DNA of 36,560 nucleotides from Bacteroides fragilis NCTC 9343. GTDB lineage: Bacteria > Bacteroidota > Bacteroidia > Bacteroidales > Bacteroidaceae. The DNA lies in the NCBI RefSeq assembly GCF_000025985.1, contig NC_006873.1, positions 1 through 36,560 on the forward strand, given 5' to 3'. Positions 14,756 to 23,474 of the stretch are shown in pieces. Every line of letters begins with the position of its first letter. The first letter of the stretch is position 1. The notes under the pieces are model-generated. The model made no database searches. It was not told the DNA's origin and worked only from the letters and a program-made list of their open reading frames with translations. A program made the translations under genes and the position numbers.

Positions 14756-15188
14756 TTTCCTGTCCGAAGATATATTGAACCACTGCATAATTTTCACCAC
14801 TGTCAGACTTATGCAGCTTATCATCAATAAACATTTTTACTTCTACTTTCTTTGGTAACTGTAAATTTTCAAGGTTTTCTTTATCTCTAGGTACAGGGTA
14901 GGCAGATAGCCATAAATATGTTCCTTGTTTGGCTTCTTGTTCAAATGTAAATGGACTTTCTACAACAATTTCTTTTGCTGCTTTTTCTGGGCTTTCAGAA
15001 GAAAAATCTACTCCTACGGTATAGAGTACTAAGAGTTTGAAATTTTCTGGATCACTAACAGTGGCTTCATAACGTACTTTTCCTGTATCTCCTGTAGGTG
15101 GAGTATCAGGGTCGTTGTTATCGTCTTTACTGCATCCAGATAACATAAGGCTTAAACCAATCATTACTAATGATAAATACTTTTTCAT
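14745..15188 (-). CDS. Putative lipoprotein
   Basis: From ATG 15188 the protein has 147 residues and a lipoprotein signal, with lipobox LSGC (Cys19) followed by acidic SKDDNNDPD, a pattern that in Bacteroidetes favours export to the cell surface. The remainder looks beta-rich. No family recognised. A TATATTTG box at 15223-15230 on the minus strand suggests its own promoter. The last codons lie in GATACC-repeat sequence, so its original C-terminus may have been altered by the repeat. Could act in surface exclusion or transfer; not shown. Confidence 0.75.
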   Translation of the reverse strand: MKKYLSLVMIGLSLMLSGCSKDDNNDPDTPPTGDTGKVRYEATVSDPENFKLLVLYTVGVDFSSESPEKAAKEIVVESPFTFEQEAKQGTYLWLSAYPVPRDKENLENLQLPKKVEVKMFIDDKLHKSDSGENYAVVQYIFGQEKYQ

Positions 15189-15222
15189 ATTGTTTCCTTT
15201 AAATAGTTGATAATTCGATGTG

Positions 15223-15230
15223 CAAATATA
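15223..15230 (-). promoter_or_regulatory. Minus-strand -7 box ahead of the lipoprotein
   Basis: Read on the minus strand this is TATATTTG followed by CACAT, inside a sequence (TTTATTTATTGTATA then TTTGCACAT) that closely matches the promoter of the DUF3408-like gene at 11240-11268. No standard -33 box is visible. The similarity suggests shared control. Confidence 0.5.
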
Positions 15231-15267
15231 CAATAAATAAATGGCATGGCTACAGCGTTCATTTCTA

Positions 15268-15540
15268 TTAAATCGTTGATAATTCAATATGTATCGTTCC
15301 ATTTACAGCATTATATGATACTTCCTCAATATTGGTGAACCGTCTTATTGATTCTTTCCATTCTTCTGTTTGTGGATTGTGAGGATATTGTTCTTCTAAT
15401 AGACCTATCAAATTATTTATTTGTTTGTCAGATAGATAAATTTTTTCTCCAACCCTTGGAACTACAGGCAAATGGATTGGTATGGAAATATTATTCACGT
15501 CATCTATGGGAATATGGATGTTTATTTCTATCATAGCCAT
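15268..15540 (-). CDS. Small protein of unknown function, related to the gene at 15821
   Basis: A 90-residue soluble protein. Its segment HLPVVPRVGEKIYLSD resembles FPHLPREGEEI in the 117-residue protein at 15821-16174, so the two are probably distant paralogues flanking the HU gene. The start overlaps the HU stop; ATG 15534, giving an ATGA overlap, is an alternative. Function unknown. Confidence 0.65.
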   Translation of the reverse strand: MAMIEINIHIPIDDVNNISIPIHLPVVPRVGEKIYLSDKQINNLIGLLEEQYPHNPQTEEWKESIRRFTNIEEVSYNAVNGTIHIELSTI

Positions 15541-15803
15541 TTCATATTAAGTACATTTTTGGAAGGCTTGAATTTAACAACTTCCTTTTCTGGAACTTCT
15601 ACAGGTTCTCCAGTTGCCGGATTTCTAGCTATCCGAGCTGGCTGAATAATTTTCTTGAAAGTGCCAAAATCTTTTATAGAAACATCTTTTTCTCTTAGAT
15701 TTTGAGATAATTCTTTGAAAAAACTATCTATTATTTCTGCTACTTCTTTTGTTGGCTTATTTGCCTTTTCAGCAACCATTTTGATTAAATCAGTCTTATT
15801 CAT
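15531..15803 (-). CDS. HU-family DNA-binding protein
   Basis: This 90-residue protein is a complete HU/IHF-type protein: MNKTDLIKMVAEKANKP at the start, the central VSIKDFGTFKK, and the DNA-binding arm segment RNPATGEPVEVPEK. ATG 15803 matches the usual family start; an ATG two codons earlier is possible. HU bends DNA and might help inversion, replication or relaxosome assembly on the plasmid. It is embedded in the accessory operon between two related small genes. Confidence 0.92.
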   Translation of the reverse strand: MNKTDLIKMVAEKANKPTKEVAEIIDSFFKELSQNLREKDVSIKDFGTFKKIIQPARIARNPATGEPVEVPEKEVVKFKPSKNVLNMKWL

Positions 15804-15820
15804 TTGCATATCAATAATAT

Positions 15821-16174
15821 TTAATTACTTAAATCACTTAAAACAATTGCAGGAATTATTTCTGTATAGTCTTCCGTATTTGGTCTATAATGTATTGATT
15901 CAACGAGATTGACGGATTGAATAACATCATATATCCATGCTCGGAAATTTCCTTCTAAATCATTCTCGCCATCATTGAATTTATTAAAATCACTTTTGGC
16001 TTCATCTGTCAGATATTCCAATAAATTTTGATAGGTAAATTCATTCTGAAACATTATAATGTGAGCTGAAATTTCTTCGCCTTCCCTTGGAAGGTGCGGA
16101 AAATTCCAATCAGCCTTTACACTCATTCCCCTCTCTATAAAATTCGGACTATAAATTATAAATTCTACTTTCAT
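15821..16174 (-). CDS. Small protein of unknown function, related to the gene at 15268
   Basis: A 117-residue acidic soluble protein with a beta-like start (MKVEFIIYSPNFIERG) and the segment LPREGEEI shared with the 90-residue protein two genes downstream. Its start overlaps the zinc-ribbon gene stop by four bases, so it is translated in series. Function unknown. Confidence 0.65.
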   Translation of the reverse strand: MKVEFIIYSPNFIERGMSVKADWNFPHLPREGEEISAHIIMFQNEFTYQNLLEYLTDEAKSDFNKFNDGENDLEGNFRAWIYDVIQSVNLVESIHYRPNTEDYTEIIPAIVLSDLSN

Positions 16175-17007
16175 ATTAGTTTTACTTTAAAATCATCGTT
16201 CAATACAAGTTTTCTTTCCATTGATTGCCCTTTTTTATCATGGAACCCGGTTAATACTGGGGTTTCTTTTTTCTCACAAAGCTCTATTGCTTCTTCGGGA
16301 GTTATAATACGTCCTGACATTTCACGCCAAATGACAAAATCACATTTTATGGATTCATCCCTATAATTGGAGCAATTATAGGCTTTTTTGTTTATATATA
16401 AGTTTCCTCCACACTTAGGACATGTGCATAGTGTGTTATCAAAGGTTGTATCTAAATTCTCTGTTAAAACTAACCGTGAAGAAAACTCATAGCCTTCTCT
16501 TGATTTAAATCCAGTCATAAAAGGTGTTTTCTTACCACTGGCAAGCATTTCTGCTGCTTCTAATGGTATTTCTCTTTGCGCAATAGTTTTGGGTATATAG
16601 AGGTTGCAAACTCTGTTGTTGTCCTTATCTTTTTGCGAATACCCTTTACAAGCATATCCATTTAGTAAAATTTCAATTTCTCTACCACATACAGGGCATG
16701 GAGTTTCTAATATTTCATTCACGAAAGAAGGAACGACAACTCCATTTTCGATAGTTAAATATGCAGAAAAAGGAACTCCTTTTTTATTATGGAAGTCATG
16801 GAAGATATCTGTTTTCCCTATTGTTATTAATTGGGTGGCTATTTCTTCCGTAATCTCTTTTCCCCAATATGAATGATAGATGTTAAATGTACACTTGTCA
16901 TTCATGTTTTTGAAGTAATTACAGGAATATCCTAAGCTACCTTTCATTATATGCCCTTTTTGACAAACAGGGCATAAGCCTAAATCTTTAATTGTGTCAT
17001 TATCCAT
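16171..17007 (-). CDS. Three-module zinc-ribbon protein resembling a topoisomerase C-terminus
   Basis: A 278-residue protein built of three similar units. Each has a zinc ribbon (Cys12/15/29/39; Cys104/107/120/134; Cys196/199/212/222) followed by a segment with GKEIT or IPLEAAEML, then a short strand pattern ending in ...F.A.L.L. The second part resembles the C-terminal repeats of bacterial topoisomerases I/III, but there is no catalytic domain. It may bind single-stranded DNA during transfer or priming. It lies between the TraI paralogue and the HU gene cluster. Confidence 0.75.
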   Translation of the reverse strand: MDNDTIKDLGLCPVCQKGHIMKGSLGYSCNYFKNMNDKCTFNIYHSYWGKEITEEIATQLITIGKTDIFHDFHNKKGVPFSAYLTIENGVVVPSFVNEILETPCPVCGREIEILLNGYACKGYSQKDKDNNRVCNLYIPKTIAQREIPLEAAEMLASGKKTPFMTGFKSREGYEFSSRLVLTENLDTTFDNTLCTCPKCGGNLYINKKAYNCSNYRDESIKCDFVIWREMSGRIITPEEAIELCEKKETPVLTGFHDKKGQSMERKLVLNDDFKVKLI

Positions 17008-17691
17008 TTAATAGCCTCCTTTACTAATCCATTTAATACCGTTTAAAATATTATCTACTTTTTGTTTTCCACTATTTACATATTTAAATTGTCCGGGTGC
17101 AAGCGTTTTGAGTACTCCAGCCCTTTTAGCGGATTTCATCTGTCGGCATACAGCGTATGCAAGCCCGCGCATTCGTCTAAGTTCATTCACCACATGAATA
17201 CATAAATCTATCCTTTGCTTATTATCCATAAGATTTTTTTCACCGCCTTGCAATGCGATATTGTTTATGTATATCATTAAATCCACACTCCTACTGATAA
17301 GTTCATACTCTGTTTTTGCAATTATGGTTAATAGCTTGGGGTCTCCAACGGCGTATTTAGCTGCTTCGGATTGATACTTTGCTATATCTCTAGCTAAGGT
17401 TGAAGCATAAATAATATCCTTTCCATTTTTCACAACTGCATTAACTGTAGAGAGATAGTTGTATGTCTTTTCCTGTAAGGATTGAATTTGACTCATTTTT
17501 TGTTGAATTAAAATTTGAAAGTTACGGATTTTGGTTTCTTCACTTTGTATATCTTTCAGTACGTCTTGTTGCTGCTTATGGGAAACAGCGAGTGTTCCAA
17601 TCATCATTGGATCAATAACGATAGATTGTGCCAGTCCTTTTATATTGCCCAACAGCAACATTAGGGAAAAAAATAAAAGTACTCTTTTCAT
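17008..17691 (-). CDS. TraI paralogue (exported, VirB5-like position)
   Basis: From ATG 17691 this is a 227-residue exported protein with a signal peptide (MKRVLLFFSLMLLLGNIKGL, cleavage near AQS) and a long helical coiled region. LMDNKQRIDL, ELRRMRGLAYAVCRQM and GVLKTLAPGQFKY match the tra-operon protein at 32035-32709 closely, so it is a second copy. Its signal-peptide DNA is instead nearly identical to that of the gene at 31377-32033, so the gene looks chimeric. It may supply an alternative transfer-channel component. Confidence 0.82.
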   Translation of the reverse strand: MKRVLLFFSLMLLLGNIKGLAQSIVIDPMMIGTLAVSHKQQQDVLKDIQSEETKIRNFQILIQQKMSQIQSLQEKTYNYLSTVNAVVKNGKDIIYASTLARDIAKYQSEAAKYAVGDPKLLTIIAKTEYELISRSVDLMIYINNIALQGGEKNLMDNKQRIDLCIHVVNELRRMRGLAYAVCRQMKSAKRAGVLKTLAPGQFKYVNSGKQKVDNILNGIKWISKGGY

Positions 17692-17692
17692 A

Positions 17693-18196
17693 TTATCTGT
17701 TTGTAAATTCATATATTCCTTTTTTCTTTTTTTGTTCCTCTACCCTATTTCTAATGATTTGAATTATATCACTATTGGCTTTAAGACCATTCATCAGTAG
17801 TTCTGGTGTTGATTTATCGCCAGAATAGATATAGATATTAGTGTTATTTATTAAAGATTGGATAAAACTTTGCTTTTCTTCATAATCATATATCCGATAT
17901 AATTCTATGTAGTTAATCCTTTTTGAAAGTACTCCCTGATATATTTTTATTTGCTCTCTGGTTATAATCCATCTTGTACAAAGTAACATTGAAATATATT
18001 TGTAGAAGATTATAAATATCAACAATACTAATATCGTTCCACTGATAAACTTTAATAATTCATGTTCTCTTATATATTTACTAAAAATGAGCACGAAAAT
18101 CACTAATATGATTAAAAGGAAATTCTTCATTAGCCAATATCGGAATTTAGGCTTTAATATAATATCGTCAGAAGCTGTGTTTGTCCCATCATTCAT
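17693..18196 (-). CDS. Membrane protein with PH-like domain
   Basis: A 167-residue protein with two adjacent membrane segments (about 24-42 and 48-68), then a soluble part (CTRWIITREQIKIYQGVLSK...) with the pattern of bacterial PH-like (bPH2) proteins. It overlaps the primase gene stop by four bases and ends two bases before the TraI paralogue start. Function unknown. Confidence 0.72.
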   Translation of the reverse strand: MNDGTNTASDDIILKPKFRYWLMKNFLLIILVIFVLIFSKYIREHELLKFISGTILVLLIFIIFYKYISMLLCTRWIITREQIKIYQGVLSKRINYIELYRIYDYEEKQSFIQSLINNTNIYIYSGDKSTPELLMNGLKANSDIIQIIRNRVEEQKKKKGIYEFTNR

Positions 18197-19302
18197 AACT
18201 TAATACTTTTTTTTTGTTCATGTTGTTTCATTAGAATTTCATTGAAATCTTTTGCTTTTTCTGCTTTATGAGAAATCATAGGAGCTATTATTTTGCTCTT
18301 TTCTCTAAAACTTTCTAGTGAAACGTCATTTTTGTTAATAGTAAATTCCCTATCTTTAGTCTTAAACAGCACATCATCTTTATTCTCTTTTATTGTTATT
18401 TCTGTATTACTAATGATTCCAGACACTTTAATGTCATACAAATTACCGTTTAAATCATTATCAAAACAGGTATGTACTTTAGCTTGTGGGTATCGCAATA
18501 AAGTGTTTTTTATTTGATTAACTGAAATGTACCCTCCTACACTACCAAAAACACTTTCTTCTAATTTGATTTTGTTAGCATTGAGTTGATAGAAACTCAT
18601 CGCATCTAAAGCGGATTCTGCAAAATATATATGTTTTGCCATTTGGGGGTGTGGGCAAAAATCAGCAATCCAAAGCGAGTTACTTTTATCTCCTCCGGTT
18701 GCCATTCCTTTGAATCCATAGTTTCTTAATTCGTAATTTGTTATTTTGTTGTTTTTATCTGTTGGATTAATATAGGGAAAACCTATATTATAATAATTGC
18801 CGTTTCCTTGTAAGTCTTTAACCCTTGTGATAAATGGGAGAAACTTTTCTACGACTTGATGATTTATATTTCTTTCATGTGTGAGAAATCTTAAATCAGC
18901 GAGTGTAGTAGAAAATTCTTTATATCTATCTCTATCAAAAGATCTGTTTTCTGTTTTTACAGCTTTGAATGCTTCATATTTAGGACTATAAGGCTCATTT
19001 GCGTAATGTCCTAAAATCATATTAACTCGCACAAACGTATTTTGATGTTGGAATTGTGGGAAGTCATTAATATGATTTTTGATGAACTGAATTAAATCTC
19101 CACCTTTATAATTCCTATCATAGTAGTGTTCTTGCACACTATGGGGATTCTTGATGATGATTTCATCTAACTTGTTACCTGCTCCGTCTGCTAGTTTAAA
19201 AACAGGAGAAACCTTTCCTTTGCTAATGTCTTGTTTATATCCTAAATCTTCAAGTATTTGAATGATGGATATTTTAGCCTTATAATCGTCAAATGTTAGC
19301 AT
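18193..19302 (-). CDS. Toprim-domain primase-like protein
   Basis: A 369-residue protein. The N-terminal part (about 1-110) resembles the zinc/DNA-binding region of plasmid primases but without clear cysteine ligands. A Toprim domain follows, with YFAESALDAMSFYQL (near 226) and FDNDLNG (near 280) as its acidic motifs. It probably primes or otherwise handles transferred single-stranded DNA. It sits directly after a DUF3945 protein, a common neighbour in Bacteroides elements. Confidence 0.8.
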   Translation of the reverse strand: MLTFDDYKAKISIIQILEDLGYKQDISKGKVSPVFKLADGAGNKLDEIIIKNPHSVQEHYYDRNYKGGDLIQFIKNHINDFPQFQHQNTFVRVNMILGHYANEPYSPKYEAFKAVKTENRSFDRDRYKEFSTTLADLRFLTHERNINHQVVEKFLPFITRVKDLQGNGNYYNIGFPYINPTDKNNKITNYELRNYGFKGMATGGDKSNSLWIADFCPHPQMAKHIYFAESALDAMSFYQLNANKIKLEESVFGSVGGYISVNQIKNTLLRYPQAKVHTCFDNDLNGNLYDIKVSGIISNTEITIKENKDDVLFKTKDREFTINKNDVSLESFREKSKIIAPMISHKAEKAKDFNEILMKQHEQKKSIKL

Positions 19303-19306
19303 AATA

Positions 19307-20866
19307 TTATAGTTTCATTGTTGGAGTATCATTATTTTTCCCGTAGGTTCTACCATATCCGAGAATAGATGCTTCTTGCTTCGCTGTTGCTTTAATAGAA
19401 CTATCTATTTTATCCATCTGGGTAGATATTTGTTCTCCGACAGTTTGTTTAGTAGCTTCCCTAGAGCTGGAATATGTTTTTTCTACTTCCTTGTAAGAAG
19501 CATAATCTTTAGAAAGTTTATGTTTCTCTAAAAAGGCAGCCATTTCGGTGGGTTTATCTTTAAAAATTTCATCAATCCCTTTAGCTCCTTTTTGGGCTAC
19601 AAACTCTAATCTTTCTTTATCAGATATATATCTTTCTTTCCCTATTGTTTGTTCTTTCTTTTCAGTCGCTTTAATTTCTATAGTATTTGCATCTTTGATT
19701 GATAATCCATTTCTGGCATTCAAATCTAGTTTTACTTTTGCAGCTTTGTTTAGTTCCTCGTTTACAATGGTAATTTCTTTTCCATTTTTGAGATTTTCTT
19801 GCTGCATAGGAGTAAGCTCTATTCCTCCAAGTTTTTGGGGAATATGAATGTCTTTTGCTTTTATTGATACTATCTCATTAGTATCTTTGTCACGTTGGTG
19901 CAATGTTCTTTCTCCTTTTGAATTAGTCTTTACTACGACATTATCAGCTTTTAGGGCTTTTATTTCATCCTTAGTAAAGGATAAATCATTTTTTATTTCT
20001 TGTCGTTTAGGAATGAGTAAGATAGCAATCCCAGCGATTGGGTAAACTACAGTAATAGCTGCGATTGCTAGTTTTCTAGCATTGATACCATCAATTTTGA
20101 TGCGTTTACCTTCTTCTTTGAAATCAATTTCGTTGGCTTTTAATTTAGATTTATTTTCAGGTGTATTCTCGGCTGTTATATATTTAAGAGTTGTTGCTTT
20201 CCCTTCAAAATGGAGTTTTCCATTTTCTGTTTTATAAGACACTTTTTCATTGTCTAGAAGTGTTCTATTACCGGGAGTATCTTCAATGGAAAAATTTAGC
20301 ATACCTGTTTTTTTCCCATTTTTGATGTTTGCAATATCTTCGGGGCTTAAATTTTCCGGTTTAACTCCTACTTCATTAAACTTGTTCCAGTCTATATCAA
20401 CATATGAACCTTTACCATCTAGGGTTTGGTTTTGTTCATAAGCATATCGGTAAAGATCTTCTCCTTTATATGCAATTTTATTTTCAAGGTCTATGACTGT
20501 AAATCCGTCTTTATATCCTTCATTCTTATTAGTACCTTTTTTTATATCATCCCATTTTATAATTGCAACATTGTGGTTTTCTCGTAAATGTTGGCTATAT
20601 TCTTGGAAATTATTGCTAGCTTGTTCTTTATCAAAGAAACTGATTATTCTTTCTTTAGATTGCTCTAATAAGGATTCTCTATTATCTCCTAAATTGCCAA
20701 GTTTAAGCGTATTCAGTGGGTAAGTGTATGTTTCATTACCTTTGGAAAAGGTAATATCACCATTTCGATATTCTTCTGAATATCCAAGAACTGCTGCTAT
20801 GGCTCGGAATTGTCCGGCATTTTCATAACTATATTGCAGAGCTTCAAAACTTTTCTTTTCTTCCAT
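19307..20866 (-). CDS. DUF3945-type repeat protein with a membrane segment
   Basis: A 519-residue protein of repeated units around LSPEDIANIKNGKKTGMLNF and LTPMQQENLKNGKEITI, the style of DUF3945 proteins. A membrane segment lies near 266-286 (LAIAAITVVYPIAGIAILLI), followed by charged, coiled-coil-like sequence. Such proteins are common on Bacteroides mobile elements; no function is established to my knowledge. It shares repeats with its upstream neighbour and is separated from it by one base. Confidence 0.8.
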   Translation of the reverse strand: MEEKKSFEALQYSYENAGQFRAIAAVLGYSEEYRNGDITFSKGNETYTYPLNTLKLGNLGDNRESLLEQSKERIISFFDKEQASNNFQEYSQHLRENHNVAIIKWDDIKKGTNKNEGYKDGFTVIDLENKIAYKGEDLYRYAYEQNQTLDGKGSYVDIDWNKFNEVGVKPENLSPEDIANIKNGKKTGMLNFSIEDTPGNRTLLDNEKVSYKTENGKLHFEGKATTLKYITAENTPENKSKLKANEIDFKEEGKRIKIDGINARKLAIAAITVVYPIAGIAILLIPKRQEIKNDLSFTKDEIKALKADNVVVKTNSKGERTLHQRDKDTNEIVSIKAKDIHIPQKLGGIELTPMQQENLKNGKEITIVNEELNKAAKVKLDLNARNGLSIKDANTIEIKATEKKEQTIGKERYISDKERLEFVAQKGAKGIDEIFKDKPTEMAAFLEKHKLSKDYASYKEVEKTYSSSREATKQTVGEQISTQMDKIDSSIKATAKQEASILGYGRTYGKNNDTPTMKL

Positions 20867-20867
20867 T

Positions 20868-21587
20868 TTATAATTTGAATTTATGTTCTACTTTAGATTG
20901 CGATTCATTTCCAAGTGCTGTTTTTTGTCCTTTCATGTATTCTATATATTCATTTCTGTTTTTATCAGTATGAATAGTTCCTATAATTTGTGGGTTATGC
21001 CGGTCATAAGCTATTTTCTGTTGCTGCTCGAAGTCTAGGAATTTTATTCCTCTTGGATTATTTAAATCTAATCTTATGGCAATTTTTTCTTTGTCAACAT
21101 TCAAAATTAATTCCTTGCCTGATTTTAGAGTTTCCTTTTGTTGCTTATCCAGCTCAACACCTTTTATGTTTGAAGGTATTGAAATACTTTTGATTTTTGT
21201 TTTAAGCAATTCGTTTGTTTCAGGGTCTAATTGTACGAGATATTTTTCATTGTTAATAGTTTTTGTTATTATCTCGTTATCTTGAAGTCGTTCTAACTCC
21301 TTTGGTTTAAGGTTTATATCATTCATTATTTCTGGTCTGACTGGATGAATTTTAACGCCAGCATTGTTGCTGTCTTTCCAGTACAAACTTATTTTTCCTT
21401 TTATACTTATTTCTTCTCCATTATTATCGTGAAAAGAAAGGTCTAGTAAACTGGTTCTCTTTCCAGATAATAGAGCTGTGATATTTGCCTTATCCAAAGA
21501 CCATATCTGTTTTTTTGATATTCCTATTAGTTCTAATTCTTTATATGGAATATCATTTTCATTAAAAATAGCTTGCTTTTTATCCAT
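20868..21587 (-). CDS. DUF4099/DUF3945 protein
   Basis: From ATG 21587 the protein has 239 residues. The N-terminus DIPYKELELIGISKKQI and LLSGKRTSLLDLSF match DUF4099; the later GVELDKQQKETLKSGKELIL matches DUF3945, as in the next gene. It is first in the leftward accessory operon. A TTG start at 21626 would run into the divergent promoter and is rejected. Function unknown. Confidence 0.8.
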   Translation of the reverse strand: MDKKQAIFNENDIPYKELELIGISKKQIWSLDKANITALLSGKRTSLLDLSFHDNNGEEISIKGKISLYWKDSNNAGVKIHPVRPEIMNDINLKPKELERLQDNEIITKTINNEKYLVQLDPETNELLKTKIKSISIPSNIKGVELDKQQKETLKSGKELILNVDKEKIAIRLDLNNPRGIKFLDFEQQQKIAYDRHNPQIIGTIHTDKNRNEYIEYMKGQKTALGNESQSKVEHKFKL

Positions 21588-21603
21588 GTAATGTATATTT
21601 TTG
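21573..21603 (+). promoter_or_regulatory. Promoter of the M23 peptidase gene
   Basis: TTG (21573-21575), 20 bases, TATTTTTG (21596-21603) fits the Bacteroides form on the plus strand. The start site would be near 21610, 18 bases before the ATG. Confidence 0.65.
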
Positions 21604-21605
21604 CC

Positions 21606-21613
21606 CAAAAGTA
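21606..21613 (-). promoter_or_regulatory. -7 box of the leftward accessory operon
   Basis: Read on the minus strand this is TACTTTTG, fitting TAnnTTTG, about 19 bases before the start at 21587. It interleaves with the peptidase promoter on the other strand, so the two divergent units may compete. No -33 box is seen at standard spacing. Confidence 0.5.
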
Positions 21614-21627
21614 ATAAAAATATCAAT

Positions 21628-22293
21628 ATGAAGAATAAAATAACTGTATTTTTTGCTTGTTCATTGTTTTTTTCAGTGAATGGCTACTGCCAGTTTAATA
21701 CGGTATTACAGAAAAAGGATATTCCTAAAGCGGAACCAGTATTAGCAACGACAGAAAATAAATTGATAGAAGAAAAAGAAAAGGCTGTTGTTGTCAATGA
21801 TGCTTTGACTACAGAACGGCTTGCATACTGGAAGCAAAGAAGGTATTTATCTTTGCCCATTGATTCAATGGTGATAACTTCCCATTATGGTAAAAGGAAA
21901 GACCCATTTACTGGAAAAATAGCAAATCATAGAGGGATAGACCTTAAAGGTAACAACGACTATGTTTATTCGATAATGCCAGGAATGGTTGTAAAAACAG
22001 GAAAAAATAAAGGGTTGGGAAATTATGTAGAAGTGCGCCATGGTGATTTTACCTCTATTTATGGGCATTTATACAATGTGCTTGTAAATGCGAGACAAGC
22101 TGTTGAAGCTGGGCAACCAATAGGAATTAGTGGAAGTACCGGGCGCAGCACAGGAGAACACTTACATTTTCAAATGGAATACAAAGATAAGACAATAGAC
22201 CCAAAGCCAATTCTTGATTATATTAATGAGGTAATCAGAACTGTTAAAGGACAAATTTCACAACAAATAGATAATGAGCTAAGACGCAAATAG
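21628..22293 (+). CDS. M23-family peptidoglycan peptidase, exported
   Basis: From ATG 21628 the protein has 221 residues: a signal peptide (MKNKITVFFACSLFFSVNG, cut near CQF), a short linker, and a LytM/M23 zinc peptidase domain with HRGIDLKG (His101, Asp105), YGHL (His147) and EHLHF (His178, His180), so all expected zinc and catalytic residues are present. It cuts peptide cross-links in the cell wall, probably opening the wall for the transfer channel in place of a VirB1 transglycosylase. It is the only rightward gene in the right-hand two-thirds of the plasmid. Confidence 0.92.
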   Translation: MKNKITVFFACSLFFSVNGYCQFNTVLQKKDIPKAEPVLATTENKLIEEKEKAVVVNDALTTERLAYWKQRRYLSLPIDSMVITSHYGKRKDPFTGKIANHRGIDLKGNNDYVYSIMPGMVVKTGKNKGLGNYVEVRHGDFTSIYGHLYNVLVNARQAVEAGQPIGISGSTGRSTGEHLHFQMEYKDKTIDPKPILDYINEVIRTVKGQISQQIDNELRRK

Positions 22294-22301
22294 TTCTCAA
22301 A

Positions 22302-22332
22302 AGAGGATTGGAAAAGCCAGTCCTCTCTTTTT
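22302..22332. terminator. Terminator between convergent genes
   Basis: AGAGGATTGG (22302-22311) and CCAGTCCTCT (22317-22326) form a stem with one G-T pair, followed by CTTTTT. It separates the rightward peptidase from the leftward zeta-toxin gene and probably acts both ways. Confidence 0.8.
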
Positions 22333-22339
22333 GGAAGAA

Positions 22340-23206
22340 TCAGAAGAAACCTTTTTTTAATCCTTTTTCTTGTCTTTGAACTTTTTCTAGTGAAGATTGA
22401 AGTTGTGACAGAGCTTCTTTCATTCCTTTTTTTACTTCAGGATTCGTTACGGATTCAATAAGCTCTTTTCCTCTTTGAATGTTAGTGTTAAGTATTTCTT
22501 TATTCTTCATCTGTTTTGAACGACTTTCATCTATAAAAATAGATGGCATACTTTTGCAACTCCATTCACCATTTACTAGATTGAAATCTTTAATTCTTTC
22601 TTTCGCTAAGTAGGTGTGGATAGAAATCTTATCTACAGCCTTATCACTGTATAATTGATTTGCAGATTTCATTAGTCCATTTACGGCTTTGTTATGTGAA
22701 TCAATATCGGCTAATCGTCCTTGTCCTTTACTTAGTACTTCTTCTTGATACCTGTTGTAAAGTCCTAGTTGGGTAAACTCCTTGGGGGCTGCAATAATAT
22801 ATGCTTCAACTCTAAATCCTGCATCTTTAAATTTTTGTGCTGTCTTTAAAGGTACATCTGGATTTCTCATAGTTCCTTCTATAATAATATTGCATTTCCG
22901 TTTAATGGCTTCTTCTATTAGTTTTTCTGTAAAAACGCTAGAAAAAATCTGGGTTTCAATGGGGTATTTAATAGGGTCTTTTATTAGTTCCTTATTGGGG
23001 TGAAACTGTCTGTAAAGGTCACCATTAACAGTGAGAAAATCTAAGTTAGGATGGTCTTTCTTTGCAACATTTATAAGAGTGCTTTTTCCGCAAGCTGGTT
23101 GTCCACCTAAGATTATAGCAATAGGCTTTTGTGATGATATATTGATGTCCTCAAATAAGCCATCTTTTTTTTGTTCAAAGATGGCTTCTACTTCATAGCG
23201 TTGCAT
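22340..23206 (-). CDS. Zeta-toxin family kinase
   Basis: A 288-residue protein with Walker A GGQPACGKST (34-43) and the zeta-toxin layout of a P-loop kinase (IIIEGTMRNPDVPLKTAQ following). Zeta toxins phosphorylate UDP-N-acetylglucosamine and block wall synthesis. The C-terminal 75 residues are helical and lysine-rich. No epsilon-type antitoxin is recognisable; the 86-residue gene overlapping its start by 14 bases is the best antitoxin candidate. Confidence 0.88.
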   Translation of the reverse strand: MQRYEVEAIFEQKKDGLFEDINISSQKPIAIILGGQPACGKSTLINVAKKDHPNLDFLTVNGDLYRQFHPNKELIKDPIKYPIETQIFSSVFTEKLIEEAIKRKCNIIIEGTMRNPDVPLKTAQKFKDAGFRVEAYIIAAPKEFTQLGLYNRYQEEVLSKGQGRLADIDSHNKAVNGLMKSANQLYSDKAVDKISIHTYLAKERIKDFNLVNGEWSCKSMPSIFIDESRSKQMKNKEILNTNIQRGKELIESVTNPEVKKGMKEALSQLQSSLEKVQRQEKGLKKGFF

Positions 23207-23453
23207 AATATGCTTTCAATTTAGGTGCGTAATAGTTTTGTATCTTATCCATGACTGATAAGCGCACATTTTCAGAAACTTCAAACTGCAACAATCCATT
23301 TGCTATTTTTTCTTCTGTGTTGAGAACAGAAAGTTCTTTTTGCAGTATTTTTTTTCTGTTTTCATCCTTCTCTTCTGATATTTCATCTATCTTCATCATG
23401 CGGAGTGTCCCGATAATGTCGAGCGCAACATCCAAGCTCATTTCTTTATTCAT
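23193..23453 (-). CDS. Putative antitoxin of the zeta kinase
   Basis: An 86-residue, mostly helical acidic protein with no recognised domain. It overlaps the zeta gene and lies between two toxin-like genes, which is where an antitoxin is expected. This is inferred from size and position only. Confidence 0.6.
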   Translation of the reverse strand: MNKEMSLDVALDIIGTLRMMKIDEISEEKDENRKKILQKELSVLNTEEKIANGLLQFEVSENVRLSVMDKIQNYYAPKLKAYYATL

Positions 23454-23474
23454 GGTTCATTATAGTTTTATGAT

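Noticed and set aside
21628..22293. M23 peptidase as a phage endolysin
   Set aside because: It has a signal peptide, and there are no phage structural genes nearby; conjugative context fits better.
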